From positions 124,001 to 188,000 of the forward strand of contig CALMZV010000027.1 of assembly GCA_937870755.1 (NCBI GenBank): a stretch of 64,000 bases of DNA, in the 5' to 3' direction. The first letter of the stretch is position 1. Each line of letters starts with the position of its first letter. The stretch comes from an uncultured Methylocystaceae bacterium. Its GTDB lineage: Bacteria > Pseudomonadota > Alphaproteobacteria > Rhizobiales > Beijerinckiaceae. The notes beneath the pieces are model-generated. The model was not told the DNA's origin, did no database searches, and saw only the letters and a list, made by a program, of their open reading frames with translations. The translations under genes and the position numbers were made by a program. Shown here one piece after another: positions 33,536 to 43,726 of the stretch.

Positions 33536-34603
33536 TCAGGCCCGGCCGCCGGACGACAGACGGTTGATGATCTCCGCCACCGCCCGATAGAAGTCGGGCG
33601 GGATCATCCGGCCCACTTCCACATGGTCGTACATGGCGCGCGCCAGCGGCGGACTTTCGAAAACGGGAATTCCCAGATCCTCCGCGCGCGCGCGTATCTT
33701 CAAGGCGATCAGGTCCACGCCCTTGGCCAGCACCAGCGGCGCTCCACCCTCCTCGCGCACATAACGCAGCGCGATGGCGAAATGGGTCGGATTGGCGATC
33801 ACCACCGTCGCGCGCTCCACATCGGCGATCATGCGACGGCGGGCTCGGTCGAGCGCAATCGAGCGCATACGCGCCTTCATCAGCGGGTCGCCGTCGGCCT
33901 GCTTCAATTCTTCCTTCGCCTCCTGCGGCGTCATGCGCAGGGATTGGCGCCAGGCGAACCGGGTATGCAGGAAATCGAGCAAGGCGACAGCGACCATGAC
34001 GCCGGCGATGGCCGCAACCAGCTTGAGCCCCATGTTGAGGGCCGTGGCGCCGAACGCCGCCGGCTCCCGGTGCAGCGAATCGAGGATGGTCGGTCCGTGC
34101 GCCTTGAGAACCAGCGCGGCCACGACGCCACATAGCGTCAGTTTCGCCGCCGCCTTCAGAAATTCGGCCACGCCCCTGCGTCCGAAAAGTCGTCCGGCGC
34201 CGCGCAGCGGACTAACGCGACCGGCCTCGAACTTGATGCGATGCCGCGAGAGTCGCAGGTCCCCCTGCGCGATCTGCGCGGCGATGGCGGCCACGACAAT
34301 CGCCGCCACGAACGGCGCAAGCGCGAGAAACGCGACCTTCGCCAGCGCCGCGGCGAGCGCCCAGGCCTCCTGTCCCTGCGTCAACCGATGTTGACCGCTC
34401 AGCGCCATGAGCCGGACGAGCGCATCCGATACTTTTCCCGCACTGGCGCTCCAGCCGGCGCTCACGGCGAAGAAGGCGCCAAACAAGGTCATCGCCGTCG
34501 CCACATCGCGCGATACCGGCTTTTCGCCGCGCTCGACGGCGTCCTGCGTCTTTTTCTCGCTGGCTTCCTGGGTCTTGCTTTCCTTGTCGGTGTCGTCGGA
34601 CAT
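33536..34603 (-). CDS. flhB: Flagellar export switch protein FlhB
   Basis: This 355-aa export-apparatus protein switches substrate specificity. Four hydrophobic segments lie within residues 35-215, and the cytoplasmic domain has the self-cleavage motif NPTH (N271-P272). The N-terminus SDDTDKESKTQEASEKKTQDAVERGE is the usual charged leader. It lies 4 nt after fliG and interacts with FliK. Confidence 0.97.
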   Translation of the reverse strand: MSDDTDKESKTQEASEKKTQDAVERGEKPVSRDVATAMTLFGAFFAVSAGWSASAGKVSDALVRLMALSGQHRLTQGQEAWALAAALAKVAFLALAPFVAAIVVAAIAAQIAQGDLRLSRHRIKFEAGRVSPLRGAGRLFGRRGVAEFLKAAAKLTLCGVVAALVLKAHGPTILDSLHREPAAFGATALNMGLKLVAAIAGVMVAVALLDFLHTRFAWRQSLRMTPQEAKEELKQADGDPLMKARMRSIALDRARRRMIADVERATVVIANPTHFAIALRYVREEGGAPLVLAKGVDLIALKIRARAEDLGIPVFESPPLARAMYDHVEVGRMIPPDFYRAVAEIINRLSSGGRA

Positions 34604-34607
34604 GCGA

Positions 34608-35621
34608 TTAGGCGGGGGCCTCTGCCGGTTGCATGCTCGGCAGTTCGATGGATCCCGCCTCCGCCAGTTTGAGGACCGTTTCGGAAATCGAACGCCGCGC
34701 GTTCGTCACATCGCGCTTCGGCGCCGGCGCGTCCGACGCAAGTTCCGCCTCCACCATACGCCGCGCGCGCTGGCCGAGGGCCGACAGCACGGCGTCTTTG
34801 ATCGGCTCGTCCGCGCCGGCGAGCGCAAGCACCACGCGGTCGGCGGATATCTGGTCGAACACGATCGCGCGCGCCTGCTGCGACAGCAGCACGAGGTCGT
34901 CGAAGCGGAAGATGAGCGCGCGGACGGCCTGCGCCTGTTCCGGCCGTAGCGATTCCAATTCGCCGAGCGTCGGCTCGATTTCCTCCGGATCGAGTCGGTT
35001 GACGATGTTCGCTATGCGCGAAGGCCCCTTGTCGTCCACCACCGGCGCATCGGTCGTCTCCAGCGCCTTCAGAAGCGCGGCCTCGACAATCGCGAAGACA
35101 TCGTCCTCCACCGGGCGCGCGTTCAACATGCGCGCGAGCCATTCGCCGCGCATGGGCGCGGGCGCGGCGACGAGAATGCGCGCGACGGCGTCGGGCTTCA
35201 TCCGCGCAAGCACACAGGCGCCCGCCTGTGGGTGTTCCGCCATCAACAGCTCGACCACGCGCGTTTCCGGCAAGGCGGCAAGGTCTTTCAGGACATCGCG
35301 CCGAACGCCGACGAGGTCGGCCATGAAGGCGGCTGCGCGCTCCGGCGGCAGAGACGCGTTGGCGAGCGCTTCGGCGTCCTCGATCGTGCCCACCAGCTTC
35401 GGCTCGGCCTGAAAGCCATCCTCGAATGCGTCGATGATGGCGTGAACGTCGCCCATTTCAATGGCGCCGAGCTCCGCCGCCGCCCGCAAAATGCGCCCGA
35501 CATCGTCCGGATCGAGTTGTTTGAGAATGCGCGTGGCGGTGTCCTTGCTCATGGCGAGCAGCAGCGCGGCGGCCTTGCGCACGCCGTCTTCGTCCCACAC
35601 CTGCGCGGCCGCTTGCGCCAT
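34608..35621 (-). CDS. fliG: Flagellar motor switch protein FliG
   Basis: This 337-aa rotor protein transmits torque from the stator. It shows the three FliG regions: the FliF-binding N-domain (RKAAALLLAMSKDTATRILKQLDPDDVGRIL), a middle domain with EHPQAGACVLARMKP, and the C-terminal torque helix region (RFDDLVLLSQQARAIVFDQISADRVVLALAGADEPIKDAVLSALGQRA). It lies 3 nt after fliN. Confidence 0.96.
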   Translation of the reverse strand: MAQAAAQVWDEDGVRKAAALLLAMSKDTATRILKQLDPDDVGRILRAAAELGAIEMGDVHAIIDAFEDGFQAEPKLVGTIEDAEALANASLPPERAAAFMADLVGVRRDVLKDLAALPETRVVELLMAEHPQAGACVLARMKPDAVARILVAAPAPMRGEWLARMLNARPVEDDVFAIVEAALLKALETTDAPVVDDKGPSRIANIVNRLDPEEIEPTLGELESLRPEQAQAVRALIFRFDDLVLLSQQARAIVFDQISADRVVLALAGADEPIKDAVLSALGQRARRMVEAELASDAPAPKRDVTNARRSISETVLKLAEAGSIELPSMQPAEAPA

Positions 35622-35624
35622 TCG

Positions 35625-35948
35625 TCAGATCGCCGTTTCGCTCGCGCCGTCGACGATCTCCGTCACGGAAATCGCAAAGCGCGGCTCGTCGCCTTCCAGC
35701 ACGGCGATGTCGCCGCGACCGAACAGTCGTCCGTTCACAAGAATGTCGACCGGGTCGCCAATGCGCCGGTCGAGCCGGACGATTTCGCCGGGCGATAGCG
35801 CCGATACGTCGGCGATCGCCATTTTCGCGCCGCCCAGCACGACCTGCACGAGCACTGGAATGCGCGCGAGCGCGGACGACGCGAGCGCCGCAGGACTTGC
35901 GGCTCGCGGGCTGTTCGCCGCTTCTTGCACCTGCGCGTCGCTGGTCAT
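35625..35948 (-). CDS. fliN: Flagellar motor switch protein FliN
   Basis: This 107-aa C-ring protein is a single SpoA domain: IPVLVQVVLGGAKMAIADVSALSPGEIVRLDRRIGDPVDILVNGRLFGRGDIAVLEGDEPRFAI. Its N-terminal extension is short. It lies 16 nt after fliM and works with FliM and FliG to set rotation. Confidence 0.95.
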   Translation of the reverse strand: MTSDAQVQEAANSPRAASPAALASSALARIPVLVQVVLGGAKMAIADVSALSPGEIVRLDRRIGDPVDILVNGRLFGRGDIAVLEGDEPRFAISVTEIVDGASETAI

Positions 35949-35964
35949 TGTCTCCGCTCCATTG

Positions 35965-36831
35965 TCAATTGTCGGTCGTCTCGCCGGCGATGCGCACCGT
36001 GTAGCATCCGCCAGCTTGCCCGAGCTGGCACTCGAAAAGCGTCGTTTCGCCCGCCATCAGTTTGATCAGCGACTGCGGCGAGGCTGTCAGCGCAAGCATC
36101 GATCCCACCTCGCACGCGGCGATTTCCGCCAGGCTGATGGACCGATCCTCGATGACGGCCGAAATGCGAGTCTCGACGCGCGCAAGTTGCGCCTGCATGC
36201 GCTGCTTCCACATATGTCCGTTGACGGCGCTCGGCGCAACGTTCTCCTCGCCGCCCAGCACGTCGGGGTTCGCCGCCACATGGATGCGCAGCGTGGCGCC
36301 GTCCGCGCGCAGTTCGATCCAGCCGCCCTTCATGCCGGGCGGTCTGGCGTTCTCCGCGCTCTCCGCGTCCTCCGGTGCGAGCGCCACGTAGTCCGCCGAA
36401 CGCGGCGGACTTGCGAACGAACCGATCGAACGCCCGATATCGTCCGCAAGCGCCGCCAGCGCCTGCCGGTCGACAAAACCCGGCGCGCGTCTCGCGCCGC
36501 TGCCAACCTGTCCGCACGCGCCGCCGCACATGATCTCGACCAGCGCGTCGGCGGTCGCATGACTGGCGGCCACCCGCAACGCGGGCGCTTTCTCTGTTGT
36601 GCCGCGCCATTCGACGAGCGCCGTCGGCCCGGCCGGTTCACCGGCGATGGATTGGGCCTCCGTCGCGTGCGCGCCCGCCACTTTCACCTTCCACTTCTCC
36701 GAGAGATCGACGGCAAGCTGCTTGGCGACAAGCGCGAGCGCGCGCGCGATGTCCTCGCCCTTGGCGCCGCCACGGGCGGCGCGCAGTTTCGCCGCCAGCT
36801 CGCTCGACGGAGGAACGTTCGCGTGCGTCAT
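35965..36831 (-). CDS. fliM: Flagellar motor switch protein FliM
   Basis: This 288-aa protein sits where FliM lies in rhizobia, between motA and fliN. The C-terminal SpoA-type domain (SISLAEIAACEVGSMLALTASPQSLIKLMAGETTLFECQLGQAGGCYTVRI) supports it. The middle domain is diverged and a clear N-terminal CheY-binding LSQ(D/E)EID motif is missing, so response to CheY may differ; this is common in short rhizobial FliM. Confidence 0.9.
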   Translation of the reverse strand: MTHANVPPSSELAAKLRAARGGAKGEDIARALALVAKQLAVDLSEKWKVKVAGAHATEAQSIAGEPAGPTALVEWRGTTEKAPALRVAASHATADALVEIMCGGACGQVGSGARRAPGFVDRQALAALADDIGRSIGSFASPPRSADYVALAPEDAESAENARPPGMKGGWIELRADGATLRIHVAANPDVLGGEENVAPSAVNGHMWKQRMQAQLARVETRISAVIEDRSISLAEIAACEVGSMLALTASPQSLIKLMAGETTLFECQLGQAGGCYTVRIAGETTDN

Positions 36832-36834
36832 GGC

Positions 36835-37713
36835 TCAGGCGGCCTCGGCCGTGGGCTTGGCGCCGCCGGCGATCGTCTCGCTCTCCACATCGTCGATGGA
36901 AGGACGTTCGTTCGATGGAATGGTCTTGCGCCCGTGCTCGACAGCGATCTGCGGCAGCGCCCCGTTCATGAAGGCGAGCAGGGACTGTTTGACGATGACG
37001 TAAGCGCGCAATTGTTTCTCGCGCACGACCTTGATCTTGGTCGCGAGCGGCGTGATGACGCCGTAGGAAATGAAAATGCCCGCGAATGTGCCGACGAGCG
37101 CCGCGCCGATCAGCCCGCCCAGCAGTTCCGGCGACTGGTCGAGCGCACCCATCGCCTTGATGACGCCGAGCACAGCCGCCACGATGCCGAGCGCCGGCAA
37201 GGCTTCGGCGACCGCCGACAGCGCATGGTAGGGCTTCATCTTGTCGTGCTTCACCGTATGCAGCTCTTCGTCCATCAACGCTTCGATTTCGTGCGTGCGC
37301 GCATTGCCGATGATGATGAGCCGACAATAATCGCAGATGAACGCAGTGAGATCCTTGTTGGCGAGGATTTTCGGAAATGCGATGAAGATGGCCGATTCCG
37401 TCGGATTGTCGATATGCGCCTCCACTTCGGCGCGTGATTTCACCTTCAGTTCCCGCATGAGCGCGTAGAGAATGCCGAGCACGTCGAGAAAGTCGCGTGG
37501 CTTCGGCGTCTTTTCCAGGATGGCCTCCATCACCGCCTTGCCGGTGTCCTTGATGGTCTTGATCGGGTTGGCGATGATGAAAGTGCCGAGCGCCGAGCCG
37601 CCAATGATGACGAACTCCCACGGCTGCCAGATGACGATCAGGTGGCCGCCTAGCGCGGCGAACCCACCCAGGATCGAGGCGACGGCGACGATGAGTCCAA
37701 TCGCGAAAGTCAA
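36835..37713 (-). CDS. motA: Flagellar stator protein MotA (TTG start)
   Basis: This 292-aa protein is the proton-channel stator subunit, with four membrane helices (about 2-20, 31-48, 170-190, 205-225). Conserved blocks are [74 protein letters not shown] and [24 protein letters not shown]. No in-frame ATG or GTG lies at the family's N-terminus; a TTG at 37713, with GGAG upstream, gives the expected start (M)[17 protein letters not shown] longer in-frame extension lacks similarity and was rejected. It heads a 15-gene operon ending at fliP. Confidence 0.93.
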   Translation of the reverse strand: MTFAIGLIVAVASILGGFAALGGHLIVIWQPWEFVIIGGSALGTFIIANPIKTIKDTGKAVMEAILEKTPKPRDFLDVLGILYALMRELKVKSRAEVEAHIDNPTESAIFIAFPKILANKDLTAFICDYCRLIIIGNARTHEIEALMDEELHTVKHDKMKPYHALSAVAEALPALGIVAAVLGVIKAMGALDQSPELLGGLIGAALVGTFAGIFISYGVITPLATKIKVVREKQLRAYVIVKQSLLAFMNGALPQIAVEHGRKTIPSNERPSIDDVESETIAGGAKPTAEAA

Positions 37714-37760
37714 GCACGCGCTCCAGGAATGTCCGTTCGTCAACGCTTGCGCCGCTGACC

Positions 37761-37820
37761 TTGCACGGGACTTGCGGAGCCGCTGCAAGCTCCGCTCAAG
37801 CGCGCACGCGCAGGCTTGAG
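37761..37820 (+). promoter_or_regulatory. Divergent motA/flgF control region
   Basis: Between motA and flgF, TTGCACGGGACTTGC (37761-37775) matches the sigma-54 consensus TGGCACG-N4-TTGC except for one of the two usual Gs of the -24 element. Downstream, CTCAAGC (37795-37801) and GCTTGAG (37814-37820) form a 7-bp inverted repeat 12 nt apart, a plausible regulator site. Both large flagellar operons start from this 163-nt gap. The sigma-54 reading is tentative. Confidence 0.35.
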
Positions 37821-37876
37821 GCCGACAAACGGGACGCGTCGCGCACGCAGCGCCGCGCCGCACGGCCGGAGAACAA

Positions 37877-38602
37877 ATGCCATCAGCGCTCTATGTGGAC
37901 GCCGCCGCGCAAGTTGCGCTCGCCCGCCGCCTCGACTCCATCGCCGCCAACATCGCCAACGCAACCACGCCCGGCTATCGGGCGGACGGCGTGAAATTCG
38001 ATTCGCTGGTGTCCGCCACGGGCGGCCGCAACGTTGCTTTTCCCGCCGCCGGCCGCGACTACATCACGACCGCCGCCGGTCCCCTGTCGCGCACCGGCGG
38101 GCCGCTCGATCTCGCCGTGCGCGGCGCCGGATGGTTCGCGCTGCAATCGCCGGACGGTCCCGTCTATACGCGCGACGGTCGTTTCGAGATGGCGACGACC
38201 GGAGAATTGCGCTCCGTCAACGGCTACCCTGTGCTGGACGCGAGCGGCGCGCCGATTTCGGTCGAGGCCGCCGGCGGCCCGATCGCCATCGCCGGGGACG
38301 GCATGATCTCGCAACGCGGCCGACAGGTGGGCGCGATGGGCCTGTTCGCATTCCCGCCGGGCGCCGATCTGACCCGCTACGACAATTCTTCCGTCATCCC
38401 AGACCAGCCGGCGATTCCGGTTCTCGATTTCGTCGCGAATGGCATCGTGCAGGGCTATGTCGAGCAGAGCAACGTCAACCCGGTGCGCGAACTGACCCGC
38501 CTGATCGAGGTTCAGCGCGCGTTCGACAACATCACCGCCTCCGCGGACATGATCGATGGCGCGCGGCTCGACGCCATCAAGACGCTCGGCGCCGTGGCAT
38601 GA
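37877..38602 (+). CDS. flgF: Proximal rod protein FlgF
   Basis: This 241-aa rod protein begins [41 protein letters not shown], has [31 protein letters not shown] and ends with [28 protein letters not shown], all typical of FlgF. It diverges from motA and overlaps fliI by 4 nt, the order seen in rhizobia. Confidence 0.95.
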   Translation: MPSALYVDAAAQVALARRLDSIAANIANATTPGYRADGVKFDSLVSATGGRNVAFPAAGRDYITTAAGPLSRTGGPLDLAVRGAGWFALQSPDGPVYTRDGRFEMATTGELRSVNGYPVLDASGAPISVEAAGGPIAIAGDGMISQRGRQVGAMGLFAFPPGADLTRYDNSSVIPDQPAIPVLDFVANGIVQGYVEQSNVNPVRELTRLIEVQRAFDNITASADMIDGARLDAIKTLGAVA

Positions 38603-39942
38603 GCGATGCCGCCCCCCGCAACGCGCTACGGCGCATGAAACGGGACTTCGCCGCCTTCGACGCGCATGAATACGTGCGGATCGGCGGCGTGGTCACGCAG
38701 GCGTCCCCGTCGCTGTTTCGGGTGGGCGGCCTCAACCGGCTGGCCGCTGTGGGCGATCGTGTCGCGCTCGAGGACAAGAGCATGACGCAGGGGGAGATCA
38801 TCCAGATCGACGAGACGGGCGCGCTGGTGAAACCTTATGGGGCCGCTGCGCCGCCCGCCATCGGCACCGAAGCCTTCCGCATCGGCGCCAAGACCATTGC
38901 GCCCTGCGCGGCCTGGCGCGGTCGCGTTCTCAATGCGTTGTGCGAACCGATCGACGGCGCGGGTCCGCTGCCCAGAGGCGCGCGCGTCGCGCCAGTGGAC
39001 GCGCTGCCGCCCCCCGCGCTGCAACGCGCTCGCATCGACAAGCCGTTACGCACCGGCGTGCGCGCCATCGACATTTTCGCTCCGCTCTGTTTCGGCCAGC
39101 GCATCGGCGTCTTCGCCGGGTCGGGCGTCGGCAAATCAACCCTGCTCGGCATGCTGGCGCGCGCGAGCGGGTTCGACGCCGTCGTCGTCGGCCTCATCGG
39201 CGAACGCGGTCGCGAGGTGCGGGAATTTCTCGAAGACTCGCTGCGCGACAAACGCGCCGAGACCGTGACCGTGGTCGCGACCGGCGACGAAAGCGCGCTC
39301 ATGCGACGGCTGGCCGCGCGCACCGCCGTGGCCATCGCCGAATGGTTCCGCGACGAAGGCGCAAGCGTGTTGCTGATCGTGGACTCCATCACGCGTTACG
39401 CACAGGCCGTTCGCGAAATCGCCATCTCCGCCGGCGAGCCGCCGGTGGCGCGCGGGTATCCGCCGAACGTGTTCGCCGACCTGCCGCAATTGCTGGAGCG
39501 CGCCGGCCCCGGCCCGCTCGGCGCCGGGGCCGTCACCGGCCTGTTCGCGGTGCTGGTCGACGGCGACGATCACAACGACCCCGTGGCGGACGCCATTCGC
39601 GGAACGCTCGACGGCCATATCGTGCTCGACCGCGCCATCGCGGCGCAAGGGCGCTATCCGGCCATCGACATTCTCGGTTCGCTGTCGCGCCTGTCGCATC
39701 TGGCGTGGGCGGGCCAGGAGGCGAGCGTCGCGCAGCGGCTGCGCGCCATGGCCGCCCGGTTCGAGGAAACGCGCGATCTGCGCGCGATGGGCGGCTATCA
39801 ACCGGGCATGGACAAGGATCTCGATGCGGCGGTCGCGCTCGTGCCGAGCCTTTACGACGCGTTGCGACAGACGGCGGACGGGCCGCCCAGCGCCAACGCC
39901 TTCGCCGACATCGCCGAAGCCCTGCGCGCCAGAGAAACCTGA
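38599..39942 (+). CDS. fliI: Flagellum-specific ATPase FliI
   Basis: This 447-aa export ATPase resembles the F1 beta subunit. Walker A is GSGVGKST (174-181), Walker B lies in ASVLLIVDSITRYAQAVREIAISAGEPPVARGYPP and the arginine-rich C-terminal region is intact. It starts inside the last codons of flgF. FliH (23883) is its expected partner. Confidence 0.97.
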   Translation: MSDAAPRNALRRMKRDFAAFDAHEYVRIGGVVTQASPSLFRVGGLNRLAAVGDRVALEDKSMTQGEIIQIDETGALVKPYGAAAPPAIGTEAFRIGAKTIAPCAAWRGRVLNALCEPIDGAGPLPRGARVAPVDALPPPALQRARIDKPLRTGVRAIDIFAPLCFGQRIGVFAGSGVGKSTLLGMLARASGFDAVVVGLIGERGREVREFLEDSLRDKRAETVTVVATGDESALMRRLAARTAVAIAEWFRDEGASVLLIVDSITRYAQAVREIAISAGEPPVARGYPPNVFADLPQLLERAGPGPLGAGAVTGLFAVLVDGDDHNDPVADAIRGTLDGHIVLDRAIAAQGRYPAIDILGSLSRLSHLAWAGQEASVAQRLRAMAARFEETRDLRAMGGYQPGMDKDLDAAVALVPSLYDALRQTADGPPSANAFADIAEALRARET

Positions 39943-39984
39943 GCGGGCGCATGCTCCCGGTCATTCCATCACGGACGACGGCCC

Positions 39985-42075
39985 ATGACTCATCTGCCAA
40001 CGACGCTGTCCAGACCGCAGGGCGACGCCGGCGCGCGCGAAGTCGCTTTCGCCGCCGGCATCGCGCTCATTCTCACCATCTTCTTCCTGCCCGCGCCGCC
40101 AATTCTCATCGACCTCGGCCTGGCGCTGTCGATCTCGCTATCGGTGCTCATTCTCATGGTGGCTCTCTGGATCGAGAAGCCGCTGGAATTCTCGGCGTTC
40201 CCAACCGTCCTGCTGGTCGCCACCATGCTGCGGCTGGCGCTCAACATCGCCACCACGCGCCTCATTCTCTCGCACGGCGCGGAGGGCGTGACCGCCGCCG
40301 GCTATGTCATCGGCGGGTTTTCGCGGCTGGTGATGAGCGGCGATTTCGTCATCGGCCTCATCGTCTTCATCATTCTCATCACCGTCAATTTTCTGGTCAT
40401 CACCAAGGGGGCGACGCGCATCGCGGAGGTTGGCGCGCGTTTCACGCTCGACGCCATTCCCGGCAAGCAGATGGCGATCGACGCCGACCTTTCCGCCGGC
40501 CTCATCGACGACAAGACGGCGCAGGCCCGCCGCCGCGAACTTGAGGAAGAGAGCGCGTTCTTCGGCTCGATGGACGGCGCCTCCAAATTCGTGCGCGGCG
40601 ACGCCATCGCCGGCCTGATCATTCTCGCGGTCAACATTTTCGGCGGCATCGCCATCGGCGTTACGCGGCATAACATGTCGGCCGCCGATGCGGCCGACAT
40701 CTTCACCAAACTGTCGGTCGGCGACGGCCTGGTTTCGCAGATTCCGGCGCTCATCGTGTCGTTGGCGGCCGGTCTGCTCGTTTCGAAGGGCGGCACGCGC
40801 GGCTCGGCCGACGAGGCTGTGCTCGGCCAGCTCGGTCGTCATCCCCGCGCACTGTTTCTCGCCGGCCTGCTGATGGGCGTGCTGGCGCTCATCCCCGGCC
40901 TGCCGTTCCTGCCGTTCGCTGCGCTCGGCGCGCTCATGGGGTTCGTCGGCTACGCCGTGCCGCGCCACATCGCGGCGCGTGAGGCCGAACAGACGGCGCA
41001 GCGCGTTCTGGAGGAACGCTCGGCCGCCGAAGCGGAACGCGATTCCGTCAAGGAGCACCTGCGGCCGATCGAGATCGAACTGTGCGTCGGCAAGCAGCTC
41101 GGCGCGCGCATCATGCCCGCCTACGACGATCTGAGTCGTCGGGTCGCCAAGCTGCGTCGCAAGTTCGCCGCGCGCTACGGCTTCGTCGTGCCGGACATCA
41201 AACTGGCGAACGTGATGACGCTCCCGCCGCGCGCCTATCAAATTCGCGTCCATGGCGCAGTCGTCGCCGGCGCCGAAACGCCGGTCGGCGAATATCTCGT
41301 CATCTATGGCGACGGCGAACGGCCCGAACTGCCGGGCGAGGACGTGCGCGAGCCCGCTTTCGGCATGAAGGCGATGTGGATCTCGCCCTCTTTCGTCGCC
41401 GAAGCCAAGCGCGCAGGCTACGATCCGGTCGACGACGTATCCGTCATGCTGACCCATTTGAGCGAGGCGATCCGCAACAACCTGGCGCAACTCCTGTCCT
41501 ACAAGGACATGCGCGGCCTGCTCGATCGCCTGGAGCCCGAGTACCGCAAGCTGCTCGATGAAATCTGCCCCGCCCATATCACGCTGTCGGGCCTGCAGGG
41601 CGTGCTCAAGCTGCTGCTGGCCGAGCGCGTGTCGGTGCGCAATCTCAATCTCATTCTCGAGGCCGTCGCCGAAGTGGCGCCACATGCGCGCCGCGCCGAA
41701 CAGATCGTCGAACACGTGCGCATTCGCATCGCCCCGCAGATCTGCGACGAACTGATGACCGACGGCGCGTTGCCGGTGCTGCGCCTCGGCAACCGTTGGG
41801 ACCTCGCCTTCCACAAGCACCTCAAGCGCGACGCCAGGGGCGAGGCTGTCGAGTTCGACATCGATCCGACGATGGTCGAGGATTTCGTTAAGGAGGCCAG
41901 CGCCGCCATCCGCGAACGCACCGAAAGCGGCGAACGTTTCGCGCTCGTCGCCGCGCCCGACGCGCGCCCCTACGTGCGCATGATCATCGAACGCATCTTT
42001 CCAACCCTGCCGGTGCTCTCGCATCTGGAAATCGCGCGCGGGGTCGAAATCCGCTCGCTGGGAACCATCTCTTGA
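39985..42075 (+). CDS. flhA: Flagellar export gate protein FlhA
   Basis: This 696-aa protein is the largest export component. About eight N-terminal membrane helices (residues 20-320) enclose the conserved FHIPEP-region equivalent ([51 protein letters not shown]), and a cytoplasmic domain (about 340-696) binds chaperone-substrate complexes. Its TGA overlaps the TTG start of fliR. In Brucella flhA follows fliQ; here it has moved to this run. Confidence 0.97.
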   Translation: MTHLPTTLSRPQGDAGAREVAFAAGIALILTIFFLPAPPILIDLGLALSISLSVLILMVALWIEKPLEFSAFPTVLLVATMLRLALNIATTRLILSHGAEGVTAAGYVIGGFSRLVMSGDFVIGLIVFIILITVNFLVITKGATRIAEVGARFTLDAIPGKQMAIDADLSAGLIDDKTAQARRRELEEESAFFGSMDGASKFVRGDAIAGLIILAVNIFGGIAIGVTRHNMSAADAADIFTKLSVGDGLVSQIPALIVSLAAGLLVSKGGTRGSADEAVLGQLGRHPRALFLAGLLMGVLALIPGLPFLPFAALGALMGFVGYAVPRHIAAREAEQTAQRVLEERSAAEAERDSVKEHLRPIEIELCVGKQLGARIMPAYDDLSRRVAKLRRKFAARYGFVVPDIKLANVMTLPPRAYQIRVHGAVVAGAETPVGEYLVIYGDGERPELPGEDVREPAFGMKAMWISPSFVAEAKRAGYDPVDDVSVMLTHLSEAIRNNLAQLLSYKDMRGLLDRLEPEYRKLLDEICPAHITLSGLQGVLKLLLAERVSVRNLNLILEAVAEVAPHARRAEQIVEHVRIRIAPQICDELMTDGALPVLRLGNRWDLAFHKHLKRDARGEAVEFDIDPTMVEDFVKEASAAIRERTESGERFALVAAPDARPYVRMIIERIFPTLPVLSHLEIARGVEIRSLGTIS

Positions 42076-42827
42076 CGGCGTTCGACCAGACGAGCCTCGT
42101 CGCGACGTTTCTCATCTTCTGCCGCATCGGCGCCTGCCTGTCGCTGGCGCCGGGACTGTCGACGCCGCGCATACCCATGCGCGCGCGTCTGCTGGCGAGC
42201 CTCGCGGTCACGCTGGCGCTCGCCCCTGCGCTCATCGGGCGCGCGCGCGCCGCAGCGTCCCCCGAGTCGCCCGCGGACCTCGTCCTCGCCATCGGCGCGG
42301 AGTTCCTCATCGGCGCCACGCTTGGTCTGCTCGTGCGCTTCATGCTGGCCGCGCTCGAGACGCTGACCGCGGCCGCGGCCATGACGATCGGCATGAGTTC
42401 GATCTTCATGCAGAGGATCGACGAGAACGACACGCTGCCGGACCTGGCGTCCTTCGTCACGCTGGCGGCCACCACGTTGTTCTTCGTCACCAATCAACAT
42501 TTTGAGATCCTGCGGGCTCTGGCCGACTCCTACGGCCCGTATCCCGTGGGCGCCCTGCTCGACATCGGGCGCGGGCTCGACCGTCTGACAGGCACGCTCG
42601 GCGCGGCCTTTCTTCTGGCGCTGCGGCTGACAAGTCCGCTGCTGATGTTCGGCCTCATCGCCAACATCGCCTTCGCGCTGATCAACAAGATCGCGCCGCA
42701 GATTGCGATCTATTTCGTCTCTACGCCGTTCGTTCTGCTGGGCGGGCTGGTCGTCGCCTACGCCACGATGGACACGGCCCTGCCGCTGTTCATGCAGGCG
42801 ATCGCGGCGTTGATCGCGCGAGGGTGA
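42072..42827 (+). CDS. fliR: Flagellar export gate protein FliR (TTG start)
   Basis: This 251-aa protein has six hydrophobic segments and the FliR motif [38 protein letters not shown]. It completes the FliP-FliQ-FliR gate with proteins encoded at the opposite ends of the island. The only suitable start is a TTG whose last two bases are the first two of the flhA stop (TTGA), indicating translational coupling. Confidence 0.94.
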   Translation: MTAFDQTSLVATFLIFCRIGACLSLAPGLSTPRIPMRARLLASLAVTLALAPALIGRARAAASPESPADLVLAIGAEFLIGATLGLLVRFMLAALETLTAAAAMTIGMSSIFMQRIDENDTLPDLASFVTLAATTLFFVTNQHFEILRALADSYGPYPVGALLDIGRGLDRLTGTLGAAFLLALRLTSPLLMFGLIANIAFALINKIAPQIAIYFVSTPFVLLGGLVVAYATMDTALPLFMQAIAALIARG

Positions 42828-42828
42828 C

Positions 42829-43227
42829 ATGCGCCGCCATACGCGTCTCGAAAAACTGTCGAACACGCTCGCCATGCTGCGCAAGGCGCACGAGGCGCGC
42901 ATCGCGGCTCTCGCGCGCGCGGACGCAGAACTGGCCGACAGGCAGGACGCGCTCTCCGAGGCGCTGGGCGCAGACCAGCCCTGCCATGGACTGTTCGTGG
43001 ACGTGACGGCGCGCCGGCTGTCGCGGCTGCGCCTGGAGCGCGCGGCGCTGGCGGACCGCATCGCCGCCGCAGGCGCGGACCTCGCCCTCGCCAACCGGCA
43101 GGCAGGCTCCGCCGAGCGCCTGCTCGCGCGCATACAGGCCGAATACGCCGAGACGGACGAACGCCGTCGCCTGGAGGAGATCGCCACATCCAGAAGGTCA
43201 GGCTCCGGCAAGCCGGACCTGTCATGA
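42829..43227 (+). CDS. FliJ-like coiled-coil protein
   Basis: This 132-aa protein is almost wholly helical and rich in Ala, Arg and Leu (LEKLSNTLAMLRKAHEARIAALARADAELADRQDAL; ERAALADRIAAAGADLALANRQAGSAERLLARI). Such short coiled coils downstream of export genes usually fill the role of FliJ, the general chaperone that links FliI and FlhA. Similarity alone would not prove it. It starts 1 nt after fliR. Confidence 0.6.
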   Translation: MRRHTRLEKLSNTLAMLRKAHEARIAALARADAELADRQDALSEALGADQPCHGLFVDVTARRLSRLRLERAALADRIAAAGADLALANRQAGSAERLLARIQAEYAETDERRRLEEIATSRRSGSGKPDLS

Positions 43228-43252
43228 ACGAGCAAAAAAAGAGGACCCCGCC

Positions 43253-43726
43253 GTGGCGATCTCACCGCCGACCGATCTTGTAATGGATGTGGTGCGCGCA
43301 GCCGACCCGCGCCGCGCGCAGGAAGCCGCGCGCAAACTCGCTTCCCATGCCGGCGAAGCGGTGACGACCGAATTCGCATCGCTGGTCGAAAGGCCGGCGG
43401 CCAGGTCCGGAAACACCGCGAGCTTCGGCTGGCGCGGGCCGCTTTCGCCCCATGCCGGCGATGTCGCGCGACGCACGACGCCGAAACCGGTCTCCACCGG
43501 CGACGCCGTGACCGACGCCTATCGCGCGCTCGGCGCGCTTCTGATCCAGAAAATGGTCGAAAGCGCCCTGCCCAACAAGACGAGCGCATTCGGTAAGGGC
43601 GTGGCGGGCGACGCCTGGAAATCCATGCTCGCCGAACAGGTCGCCCAGCGCGCGGCCGCGGCCGCCTTCCAGACCACGCGCTACGCGCGCGACAAATCCA
43701 TCGTCGAAACAGCGAGCGCGACATGA
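43253..43726 (+). CDS. Rod-binding FlgJ-like protein (GTG start)
   Basis: This 157-aa protein resembles the rod-binding (FlgJ N-terminal) domain: RKLASHAGEAVTTEFASLVE, then LGALLIQKMVESALPNKTSAFGKGVAGDAWKSMLAEQVAQRAA, which matches the family's FE..LL..M..SM....G..G.....ML..Q pattern. It has no peptidoglycan hydrolase domain; the transglycosylase at 20030 may supply that. The start is GTG with GAGGA upstream, and an internal ATG at codon 11 is an alternative. Confidence 0.75.
   Translation: MAISPPTDLVMDVVRAADPRRAQEAARKLASHAGEAVTTEFASLVERPAARSGNTASFGWRGPLSPHAGDVARRTTPKPVSTGDAVTDAYRALGALLIQKMVESALPNKTSAFGKGVAGDAWKSMLAEQVAQRAAAAAFQTTRYARDKSIVETASAT

Noticed and set aside
37714-37863. 50-codon upstream extension of MotA to an ATG at 37863
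   Set aside because: The extra segment is Arg/Cys-rich and unlike MotA, and it would occupy the divergent control region; the TTG at 37713 fits the family start.
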